A stretch of 6,970 bases of DNA from Syntrophaceae bacterium PtaB.Bin038 (GTDB taxonomy: Bacteria; Desulfobacterota; Syntrophia; Syntrophales; UBA2192): the NCBI GenBank assembly GCA_002067855.1, contig MVQS01000303.1, positions 1-6,970 on the forward strand, read 5' to 3'. Numbering within the stretch: the stretch's first letter is position 1; every line of letters starts with the position of its first letter. The notes beneath the pieces were generated by a model. That model saw only the letters and a program-made list of their open reading frames with translations. It searched no databases and was not told the origin of the DNA. Below, piece after piece: positions 1 through 5,309 of the stretch. A program made the translations under genes and the position numbers.

Positions 1-525
1 TCGACGGGCGGCATCACCCCCATGGTGCAGGACATCACGACGCTGCTGGAGGACTGGCGGTTCAAGCGCCAGATCGAGAACATGGTCCTCTACTACAACG
101 AGTACATCTCCGGCGCGAACTACCGGCAGAAGACCCTCAGGCTCCTGCCCATCGACCGGGAGTGGCTCAAGAACCTGGAAAAGAGAAAGTGGGAGTCGCG
201 CACGCTCCCCACGTTCACGATGGACTGGGAGACGATCTTCCGCGCCCTCATCCGCGAGTACCTGTTCGTCTCGCTCTACCGGGCCTTCGCCGAGTCGCTG
301 GCCAGCGAGAACGCGAGCCGACTGGCGGCCATGCAGAGCGCCGAGAAGAACATCGAGGAGCGCCTCGAGGAGCTCTTCGGGCAGTTCCACCGGCAGCGCC
401 AGAGCACGATCACCGAGGAGCTTCTCGACATCGTCAGCGGCTTCGAGGCCCTCGGGGGGGCCGAGCAGGCCGGCGCGCCGGCCGAGAAGAAGGGCCGGCG
501 GCAGGCGGGGCAGGCGAGCGCATGA
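1..525 (+). CDS. atpG: F1F0 ATPase gamma subunit, alternate (N-ATPase type), 3' part
   Basis: The reading frame is open from the first base, so the start lies upstream. The first in-window ATG (22) has no Shine-Dalgarno and is probably internal. The 174 visible residues are the C-terminal part of an F1 gamma subunit, the central stalk that rotates inside the alpha/beta hexamer. The signature is the terminal helix: SLASENASRLAAMQSAEKNI, followed by RQSTITEELLDIVSGFEAL, which matches the family pattern of ASE..ARM.AM and R...IT.EL.EIV.G. The preceding LPTFTMDWETIFRALIREYL resembles gamma chains of the alternate (N-ATPase) operons, where gamma is the last gene; that assignment is from memory. 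A basic, Ala/Gly-rich tail follows the usual end of the family. The next gene starts 43 bp downstream, so it may be cotranscribed. Gamma identity is sure; the N-ATPase subtype is probable. Confidence 0.88.
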   Translation, partial: STGGITPMVQDITTLLEDWRFKRQIENMVLYYNEYISGANYRQKTLRLLPIDREWLKNLEKRKWESRTLPTFTMDWETIFRALIREYLFVSLYRAFAESLASENASRLAAMQSAEKNIEERLEELFGQFHRQRQSTITEELLDIVSGFEALGGAEQAGAPAEKKGRRQAGQASA

Positions 526-552
526 AAACGGGAGAATGCCTCTATCGAACCG

Positions 553-562
553 AAGGAGGTGA
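553..562 (+). promoter_or_regulatory. Full-consensus Shine-Dalgarno
   Basis: AAGGAGGTGA pairs along its full ten bases with the usual 3' end of 16S rRNA and lies 6 bp before the ATG at 569. It fixes the start of the cytidylate-kinase-like gene and predicts strong translation. Confidence 0.85.
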
Positions 563-568
563 GAGATC

Positions 569-1402
569 ATGTACCTGGACAGGAAAGTATGTTCCATCTG
601 CGCCTGGCGGGAGAACTGCCAGAAGCGGTTCCAGATCACGGCGGACGCCCTGTTCAACGTGAACTGTCCCGACTACACGCGCGACGTGCAGATCAAGGAC
701 AGCGAGGTCGAGGCGAAGATCGTCCAGGAACAGCTGGAGAAGTGGCAGCGCGAGAAGAAGCCCGTCAACGAGTTCACCATCACGATCTCGCGGCAGGCCG
801 GGGCCGGCGGCAGCGAGATCGCGCGGATGCTGGCCCTGAAGACGAAGATGGACCTCATGGCCGGGCAGATCATCCAGCACGTGGCGGAGAGCGCCAAGAT
901 GAGCACCAAGGTCGTCGAGACGCTCGACGAGAAGGCCATGACCACCATGGAGAGCTGGGTCAACTCCATGTTCGTCTCCCGGCACCTCTGGCCGAGCGAC
1001 TACCTGAAGCACCTCACGAGGGTCATCGGAACGATCGGAAAGCACGGCAACGCGATCATCGTGGGGCGGGGCGCCTGCCACATCCTGCCGCCTGAGACGA
1101 CCTTCCGGGTCAAGGTCATCGCGCCGCTGGAGTACCGCATCGAGAGCATGATGCGCATCCGCAACCTCCCGCGCCCGGATGCCGAGAAGTACATCGAGAA
1201 GCGCGACGCGGACCGGATCGCCTTCGTGCGGAAGTACTTCCAGGCCGACTCGATGGACCCCCTGAACTACGACCTGGTGATCAACACGGAGAAGCTGGGG
1301 ATCGAGGGCGCCGTGGACACGATCCTGATCGCGTTCCGCGACTGGACCAAGAGGTTCGAGGAGAAGAAGCCGACCGCCGCGAAACGGGCCAGGGCCCACT
1401 GA
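569..1402 (+). CDS. Cytidylate-kinase-like family protein with N-terminal Cys cluster
   Basis: This 277-residue protein is probably a cytosolic P-loop kinase of the cytidylate-kinase-like group (Pfam Cytidylate_kin2); its true substrate is unknown. The N-terminus carries four cysteines (C8, C11, C17, C33, pattern C-x2-C-x5-C-x15-C) that could bind a metal or Fe-S cluster. An acidic/basic linker follows. The kinase-like part begins near residue 68 with FTITISRQAGAGGSEIAR (69-86). This replaces the classical GxxxxGK[ST] loop with a glycine-rich loop lacking the lysine. Further conserved-looking blocks are GNAIIVGRGACHIL (about 160-173), FRVKVIAPLEYRIE, and ADRIAFVRKYFQ with NYDLVINTEKLGIE near the C-terminus, as in this group. 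The start is fixed by the perfect Shine-Dalgarno. It follows the ATPase gamma gene by 43 bp, which suggests cotranscription rather than a proven link in function. It is not a standard Cmk: it is longer and has the extra N-terminal domain. Confidence 0.82.
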   Translation: MYLDRKVCSICAWRENCQKRFQITADALFNVNCPDYTRDVQIKDSEVEAKIVQEQLEKWQREKKPVNEFTITISRQAGAGGSEIARMLALKTKMDLMAGQIIQHVAESAKMSTKVVETLDEKAMTTMESWVNSMFVSRHLWPSDYLKHLTRVIGTIGKHGNAIIVGRGACHILPPETTFRVKVIAPLEYRIESMMRIRNLPRPDAEKYIEKRDADRIAFVRKYFQADSMDPLNYDLVINTEKLGIEGAVDTILIAFRDWTKRFEEKKPTAAKRARAH

Positions 1403-1440
1403 GCCCGGCGGCAGGGGCATGCCGCGCACCGGCCCGGGGG

Positions 1441-1457
1441 CCCCGCGCGGCGCGGGG
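1441..1457 (+). other. GC-rich hairpin between the kinase-like and Cys-rich genes
   Basis: CCCCGCG, CGG loop, CGCGGGG: a perfect 7-bp stem with a 3-base loop in the 112-bp gap. No T tract follows, so it is not a standard intrinsic terminator. It could slow polymerase, protect mRNA ends, or be chance in GC-rich DNA. Confidence 0.35.
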
Positions 1458-1514
1458 GAATCCCTGCAAACGCCGGCGGCCGGTTCGGCCGCGGCAACGG
1501 GAAAGGAATCGTGC

Positions 1515-1730
1515 GTGGAACCGCGGAAGGCGACGTGCGGGACTTGCAGCCTGAAAATCGTCTTCGCCCCCTGCCTCGGGTGCGGGGCGGGGGTGTGCGA
1601 GACCTGCGCGCAGTTCGAACTGATCGGCTCGGGGTGCGGGTGCGTCTGGCCCGCCTACTACTGCCCGGCATGCGCCCGGGACCCCCACGTGAACCCCAAC
1701 GCGGCCCTTCGCGACCCGCCGGGGGGATAG
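1515..1730 (+). CDS. Small Cys-rich, probably zinc-binding protein
   Basis: I do not recognise a named family. With the GTG at 1515 the product is 71 residues. AAGGA (1503-1507) sits 7 bp upstream, whereas the longer frame from ATG 1419 has a poorly spaced purine tract and adds only low-complexity Gly/Ala/Pro sequence. The protein has ten cysteines: C8-x2-C11, C20-x2-C23, C28-x2-C31, C41-x-C43 and C50-x2-C53. The spacing C-x2-C-x8-C-x2-C-x4-C-x2-C-x18-C-x2-C resembles cross-brace (FYVE/RING-like) fingers that hold two zinc ions; this is pattern inference, not homology. There is no signal peptide or membrane segment. Aromatics (W45, Y48, Y49) near the last Cys pair may form the core. It lies 112 bp after the kinase-like gene on the same strand and converges on the OsmC gene, the stops being 7 bp apart. 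An Fe-S or rubredoxin-like role is an alternative. Confidence 0.68.
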   Translation: MEPRKATCGTCSLKIVFAPCLGCGAGVCETCAQFELIGSGCGCVWPAYYCPACARDPHVNPNAALRDPPGG

Positions 1731-1737
1731 CGCGGCC

Positions 1738-2184
1738 TCACTTATCGATGACGATCCCCTTCTGCACGATGGGGACGTGCCCGAGCAGGGAGTCGTTGAC
1801 GGGACAGCGGCTCTTGACGAACTCGATGAATTCCCGGACCTTCTCCTCGTCCGCGTCCGTCCGGATGTGGACGGTGTAGCGGATCTCCTGGAGCCCCGCC
1901 CTGACGCCGTCCCTGCCCCTGAGAAACCCGTCCGGGTCGAGATCGCCCTCCAGCTCGACGCGGAAATCCTGCACCTGGATCTTCCGGGCCCTGGCGAAGA
2001 GCCGCGCCACGATGCACTGGCAGGCCCCGAGGCAGCACAGCAGCATCTCCACGGGGTTCATCCCCGTGTCGGTCCCCCTCAGCGTCTCGGGCTCGTCCAT
2101 GAGGACCGTGAACTTGCCCGCGCGGTTCTCCACGGAAAGCCCCTCCCTGAGGATCGACTCGGACCGGAACGTGACGATAGCCAT
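1738..2184 (-). CDS. OsmC/Ohr-family thiol peroxidase-like protein
   Basis: A 148-residue cytosolic protein of the usual OsmC length. Characterised members reduce organic hydroperoxides with a pair of reactive cysteines. Here the first is C55 in LLCCLGACQCIVA, after the conserved NPVEMLL helix start, and the second is C127 in SRCPVNDSLLGHVP, matching the CP.S/N motif. Extra cysteines at 50, 51 and 57 crowd the active-site helix, which is unusual and could alter redox chemistry. The N-terminal half (V.FRSESILREGLSVENRAG) fits the beta-strand region of the fold; the middle (IRYTVHIRTDADEEKVREFI) fits the second half. The ATG is supported by AGGAGG on the minus strand (2191-2196) with 6-bp spacing. 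It is transcribed alone, towards the Cys-rich gene. Family assignment is strong; whether it is Ohr-, OsmC- or YhfA-like is not decided. Confidence 0.9.
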   Translation of the reverse strand: MAIVTFRSESILREGLSVENRAGKFTVLMDEPETLRGTDTGMNPVEMLLCCLGACQCIVARLFARARKIQVQDFRVELEGDLDPDGFLRGRDGVRAGLQEIRYTVHIRTDADEEKVREFIEFVKSRCPVNDSLLGHVPIVQKGIVIDK

Positions 2185-2196
2185 GGCCTCCCTCCT

Positions 2197-2579
2197 GCGC
2201 CGGTGTGCGGCGATGGGAATCCTCTACAGCAAAATGGGCGGGGGGGCAACCCCGGGCCGTCTTTTCGCTTTACGGATCGGGCCGGACGGGCTATGATGAG
2301 AACGCGATGCGGCCGACGGAGGGGAAGGCCGGCATCGGGGGTTCCGCAGCAATGCCTGTCTTTTCAAACGGTTGACCGGGGCAGGGCCTCTGCGCCGCGG
2401 TTTCTGTCGCCGTGGTGCCCGCAGAATGCGTTGCGGCCCGCTGGAGCGACCTTCGCAGATGTTTTCCCTTTTTCCCCTCCTGAAGATTCTCACGATGCAT
2501 CCCCGGAAGACGCGAGCCCGGGCTGCCCCTTTTTCATTGCCCTGAGCCATGCGCCTTTTGCCGTTTGCCGAGGTTCGTC
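2197..2579. other. Long non-coding divergent intergenic region
   Basis: About 380 bp between the divergent OsmC and TPR genes. Apart from the OsmC leader and one rightward promoter-like site (2269-2297), I see no gene with a ribosome site and sensible composition. It contains pyrimidine-rich runs (2461-2480, CCCTTTTTC-type, and 2526-2535) and no convincing hairpin followed by a T tract. It may be a long 5' leader or carry a small RNA; neither can be shown from the sequence alone. Confidence 0.4.
2269..2297 (+). promoter_or_regulatory. Candidate sigma70 promoter
   Basis: TTTACG (2269-2274) and TATGAT (2292-2297) are separated by exactly 17 bp. The -10 matches the consensus at five of six bases, the -35 at four of six. 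The start of transcription would be near 2304, leaving a leader of about 275 bases before the TPR gene. Confidence 0.5.
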
Positions 2580-3116
2580 ATGAAAGATAGACTCGCCGAC
2601 ATCCAGGGACTCGACTCGAAGACCGCAGCCCCCGGGCGGGAAACGGGAAACGGGTGGTCCGCGCGCGACCCCTCGCCCGAGAGCATCGCCGAGATCCAGA
2701 TCAACCCCCCGGTTTTCGGGCCCGAGGCGGACGCACGCATCGAGCAATCGGGCGGCATGATCCCCGACGAGGCCGTCGCCGCGTTTAGGCGGGGGAACGC
2801 CTATCTCGCCGTGAGGAACTACGAGCGGGCCGTCAGCGACTACACCAGGGCCCTCGAGGGCGCCCCGCGGTGCCCGGAGATCTACTTCAACCGGGCCGTC
2901 GCCCACGAGAAGGCGGGCCGGTATTCCAGGGCCCTCGAGGACTACTCCAGCGCCCTCGCCGTGGACCCGCAGTACGTGAGGGCCTGCTGCAACCGGGCGT
3001 CCCTGTGCTGGCTGCAGGGGGAAAGGGACCGGGCCCTGGAGGACATGAAGCGGGCGGCAAGGCTGGGGCTCAGGGAGATGCAGGTGTACTTGAAGTCCAA
3101 GGGGATCGACTGGTGA
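2580..3116 (+). CDS. TPR-repeat protein
   Basis: A 178-residue protein. ATG 2580 is chosen over the in-frame TTG at 2565 because GAGG (2570-2573) lies 6 bp before it; both sites are weak. Residues 1-60 are polar and Pro/Gly-rich, probably disordered, with no signal peptide. Three 34-residue tetratricopeptide repeats follow: about 64-97 (AFRRGNAYLAVRNYERAVSDY), 98-131 (YFNRAVAHEKAGRYSRALEDY) and 132-165 (ACCNRASLCWLQGERDRALE). Each has the A/G at position 8, Y/G in the turn and A at position 20 that mark the fold. A short capping helix ends in KSKGIDW. TPR arrays bind partner proteins or peptides; the partner is unknown. The absence of a signal peptide points to the cytosol. It stands alone, with a long leader before it and the manganese riboswitch after it. 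There is no obvious operon partner. Confidence 0.85.
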   Translation: MKDRLADIQGLDSKTAAPGRETGNGWSARDPSPESIAEIQINPPVFGPEADARIEQSGGMIPDEAVAAFRRGNAYLAVRNYERAVSDYTRALEGAPRCPEIYFNRAVAHEKAGRYSRALEDYSSALAVDPQYVRACCNRASLCWLQGERDRALEDMKRAARLGLREMQVYLKSKGIDW

Positions 3117-3133
3117 GCGGGAGGGTCCCGCTT
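3115..3133 (+). other. Hairpin at the stop codon of the TPR gene
   Basis: AGCGGGA, GGG loop, TCCCGCT is a perfect 7-bp stem (3116-3122 with 3126-3132), extendable by one G-T pair. It overlaps the TGA stop. No T tract follows, so it is at best a weak or Rho-assisted transcript end. Confidence 0.35.
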
Positions 3134-3172
3134 CGACGGCACCCCGGCCCGGCACCCCGGGGCATTTGGGGA

Positions 3173-3201
3173 TTGACATCCGGCGCGGGGCGTATTAAGA
3201 A
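3173..3201 (+). promoter_or_regulatory. Candidate promoter for the riboswitch-controlled transporter
   Basis: TTGACA (3173-3178) is a perfect -35. The -10 is poor: TAAGAA at 3196-3201 gives 17-bp spacing, while the better TATTAA at 3193-3198 gives only 14. A start near 3205-3210 would place the aptamer at the very 5' end of the mRNA, as expected for a riboswitch. Confidence 0.5.
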
Positions 3202-3211
3202 GACCGCAGTT

Positions 3212-3304
3212 CTAAAGGGGAGTAGTTAGAGAGGCAAGGTCAACATGCTGGCGGGAGACCGCCTGGCCTTGCCGTTGGCGAAAGCCGATTAGCGAGACCT
3301 TTAG
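3212..3304 (+). ncRNA. yybP-ykoY manganese riboswitch aptamer
   Basis: The sequence carries the conserved blocks of the yybP-ykoY class: AAAGGGGAGTAG at the 5' side (3214-3225), GTCAACAT (3239-3246), GGCGAAAGCC (3277-3286) and AGCGAGACCTTT at the 3' side (3291-3302). Visible pairing: P1 CTAAAGG (3212-3218) with CCTTTAG (3298-3304); an inner perfect 7-bp stem GGCAAGG (3233-3239) with CCTTGCC (3267-3273), capped by GGCGG-GAGA-CCGCC (3250-3263) with a GNRA-type loop; and a short arm GGC-GAAA-GCC (3277-3286), also with a GNRA loop. The class is established as a Mn2+ sensor, and UPF0016-family and other Mn transporters are common downstream genes, as here at 3416. Its P1 3' strand is also used by the following terminator. 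Confidence 0.93.
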
Positions 3305-3339
3305 TGTGACGAATCGTCATGCCGGGGCCTCGCTTTTTT
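3291..3339 (+). terminator. Riboswitch-controlled intrinsic terminator
   Basis: AGCGAGACC (3291-3299) can pair with GGCCTCGC plus the first T (3326-3334), with one A-C mismatch. The stem is followed at once by a run of six T (3334-3339). The apical part can fold further as GTGACG (3306-3311) with CGTCAT (3315-3320), including one G-T pair. The 5' arm is the 3' side of the aptamer core and P1, so the aptamer and terminator exclude each other. Metal binding that stabilises P1 should prevent termination and turn the transporter gene on. Confidence 0.8.
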
Positions 3340-3415
3340 ATGGGTCGGCCTCCCTGGCGATTCCCGGGGCCTCTCGGATCGAGGGGCTGAATTCCTTCCC
3401 TGGGAGGCGGAACGC

Positions 3416-3976
3416 GTGGAAGCCCTACTCATTTCGACCCTGGTCGTGACGCTGGCGGAAATGGGCGACAAGACCCAGCTGCTGTCCTTTGTGCTGGCGG
3501 CGAAGTTCAAGCGCAAGGGGCCGATCATCCTCGGGATCTTCCTTGCCACCCTGGCCAATCATTTCGCCGCGGGGTACCTCGGCGCGTGGCTGGCGGGCCT
3601 CGTCTCCCCGCAGACCCTCCGGTGGGTCGTCGCCGTCTCCTTCTTCGCCTTCGGCGCCTGGGCGCTGATCCCGGACAAACTGGAGGAGAAACGCAACATC
3701 CGCGATGCCGGCGTCTTCATGGCCGCGCTCGTCGCCTTCTTCCTGGTGGAGATGGGCGACAAGACCCAGCTGGCCACCATTGCGCTGGCGGCCCGCTACG
3801 ATTCGCTGGTCGCGGTGGTCCTGGGGACGACGCTGGGCATGATGCTCGCGAACATCCCCGCCGTCTGGATGGGAGAGACCCTCGCGCAGCGGGTCAACAT
3901 GAAGCTCATGCGCTGGGTGGCGGCGGCGCTGTTCGTCGTCCTCGGGGTGCTGACCCTGCTTGCGCCCGTCGGGTGA
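3416..3976 (+). CDS. TMEM165/GDT1 (UPF0016) family transporter, probable Mn2+ exporter
   Basis: A 186-residue inner-membrane protein of typical length for this family. Its members move Mn2+ (MneA of Vibrio) or Ca2+/Mn2+ in eukaryotes. The protein is two inverted halves, each with the hallmark E-x-G-D-K-T motif: EMGDKTQ at 15-21 and at 112-118. The acidic residues of the two motifs form the cation site. Hydrophobic segments lie at about 3-14, 36-60, 68-86, 99-111, 129-150 and 165-184. A charged loop (IPDKLEEKRNIRD, 85-97) joins the halves. The GTG start is supported by GGAGG (3403-3407) with 8-bp spacing. The manganese riboswitch and terminator in its leader strongly support Mn2+ efflux under manganese excess. 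The DNA encoding the two motifs is identical over 21 bp (3461-3481 and 3752-3772). The gene stands alone and converges on the amidohydrolase operon. Confidence 0.93.
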   Translation: MEALLISTLVVTLAEMGDKTQLLSFVLAAKFKRKGPIILGIFLATLANHFAAGYLGAWLAGLVSPQTLRWVVAVSFFAFGAWALIPDKLEEKRNIRDAGVFMAALVAFFLVEMGDKTQLATIALAARYDSLVAVVLGTTLGMMLANIPAVWMGETLAQRVNMKLMRWVAAALFVVLGVLTLLAPVG

Positions 3977-3988
3977 GCCTGCGGGCGC
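3962..3988 (+). terminator. Possible weak terminator hairpin after the transporter gene
   Basis: GCGCCCG (3962-3968) pairs perfectly with CGGGCGC (3982-3988) across a 13-base loop that includes the TGA stop, followed by only three T. It lies at the convergent end shared with the amidohydrolase operon. The short T run makes efficiency doubtful. Confidence 0.35.
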
Positions 3989-4027
3989 TTTGCATTCTCG
4001 CTGAAGACCCCGTCGGCATCCGGCCGT

Positions 4028-5275
4028 TCACGCGCGGCCTTCATCTTTCTTCACCCGCTCGGCGATCTCGCGCACGTCGTCCATCACCCTCTGCACGTCG
4101 AGCGTCAGCAGCTCACGGTCTCTCATGACGATCCTGCCGTCGATGATCGAGTCCCTCACGTCGCTTCCCCGGCAGGCGTAGACGACCTGGGAGCAGGGGT
4201 GGTACAGGGGGGTCAAATGCGGCCGGCGCAGGTCGATCACGATGAGATCGGCCCGCTTGCCGGGCTCGATCGTCCCGATGAGTCCCTGGAGGCCCAGCAC
4301 CCGCGCGCCCCCGATCGTGGCGATCCGCAGCGCCGTCTCGGCGTCCATGGCCGTCGGGTTCATGGTCGCCACCTTGTGGAGCTTCGCCATCGTGTCGAGC
4401 TCCAGGAGCATGTCCAGGTCGTTGTTGCTGGCCGAGCCGTCCGTGCCCAGGCCCACGGCCACGCCGCGGGCGAGCAGTGCCGGGACCGGGGCGATGCCCG
4501 AGGCGAGCTTCATGTTGCTCTCGGGGCAGTGGCAGAGGCCCGTGCCGCTTTCCGCGAGGATGTCCATCTCGTCGTCGTCGAGCCAGACCCCATGGACGAC
4601 CGCGCACTTCCCCCCGAGGACCCCGAGCGAGCGGAGGTGATGCACGGGCCTCGCCCCGTAGCGCGAGCCGATGATCTCCACCTCTTCCCTCGTCTCCGAC
4701 AGGTGCATCATGAAGAGGACGCCGGCCCCATCGGCGACGCGCTTCACCGTCCGCAGCGTCTCCGGGTCGCAGGTGTAGGCCGAGTGGCAGAACAGGGACG
4801 GGGTGACCATGGGGGCGCGGGGGCCCCACTTCGCGATGAATCTCTCCGCCGCCGCGGCCTTCCTGCGAAGCTCCTCCGCATCGGGCGGCCTGAAGTCGAT
4901 GAACCCCTGGCCCGCCACGATGCGCACGCCCGCCTCCACGGCGGCCTGCACGACGCTGCTCTCGTAGAAGTAGCTGTCGCAGCAGGTGGTCGTCCCCGAG
5001 AGGATCATCTCGGCCATCGCCAGGAGGGCGCCCCGGTGGATCATCTCGCGGTTGACGTGCTTCGCCTCGGCGGGGAACATGTGCCCGTGGAGCCACTCCA
5101 TGAGGGGCAGGTCGTCGGCCAGCCCGCGGAAGCAGCTCATGGGCAGGTGGGTGTGGGTGTTGACGAGGCCCGGCATGACGAGACAGCCCGAGGCGTTCAG
5201 GGTCTCCCCGGGGATGACCGCGGGGGCGTCGCGGCGGGCGCAGGCAAAGAGGATCGAGCCGCCCGAGATTCCCAC
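4028..5275 (-). CDS. Amidohydrolase, MTA/SAH deaminase-like (second gene of pair)
   Basis: A metal-dependent TIM-barrel amidohydrolase of the ATZ/TRZ group, 415 residues from GTG 5275, probably a cytosolic deaminase of an adenine-type or related ring. Expected ligands are present: H41 and H43 (VNTHTHLPM), H191 (MMHLSE), H228 (VVHGVWLD) and D279 (LGTDGSASNN). E70 (PAEAK), H164 (CHSAYTCD) and E194 match substrate and catalytic residues of Tm0936 from Thermotoga. The position of Tm0936 Arg136 is Q123. The start is uncertain. GTG 5275 has no ribosome site, and the frame stays open upstream through homologous-looking residues (IRNGVTAADA) without a usual start codon. The only ATG with good spacing from the GAGGGG element (5298) is in another frame. 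Compared with its neighbour, about 28 residues before HTH are missing. It follows the paralogue by 34 bp and is probably cotranscribed with it. Deaminase function is probable; the substrate is unknown. Confidence 0.87.
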   Translation of the reverse strand: MGISGGSILFACARRDAPAVIPGETLNASGCLVMPGLVNTHTHLPMSCFRGLADDLPLMEWLHGHMFPAEAKHVNREMIHRGALLAMAEMILSGTTTCCDSYFYESSVVQAAVEAGVRIVAGQGFIDFRPPDAEELRRKAAAAERFIAKWGPRAPMVTPSLFCHSAYTCDPETLRTVKRVADGAGVLFMMHLSETREEVEIIGSRYGARPVHHLRSLGVLGGKCAVVHGVWLDDDEMDILAESGTGLCHCPESNMKLASGIAPVPALLARGVAVGLGTDGSASNNDLDMLLELDTMAKLHKVATMNPTAMDAETALRIATIGGARVLGLQGLIGTIEPGKRADLIVIDLRRPHLTPLYHPCSQVVYACRGSDVRDSIIDGRIVMRDRELLTLDVQRVMDDVREIAERVKKDEGRA

Positions 5276-5309
5276 CGCATCGGCTGCGGTGACGCCATTC
5301 CGTATCCCC

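Noticed and set aside
542..1429. Long leftward ORF of 295 residues opposite the kinase-like gene
   Set aside because: It is Leu/Arg/Asp/His-rich with no family features and mirrors the third-position GC of the real gene on the other strand.
1419..1514. Upstream ATG extending the Cys-rich protein to 103 residues
   Set aside because: The G-run is almost touching the ATG, and the extra 32 residues are low-complexity; GTG 1515 has a well-spaced AAGGA.
2511..2535. Possible terminator: AGCCCGGGCT palindrome followed by CCCCTTTTTC
   Set aside because: The palindrome has no room for a loop, the alternative stem is only about three pairs, and it lies just before a gene start.
1777..2583. 268-codon rightward ORF across the OsmC gene and the intergenic region
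   Set aside because: Antisense to a clear OsmC gene for much of its length; the rest is low-information sequence without motifs.
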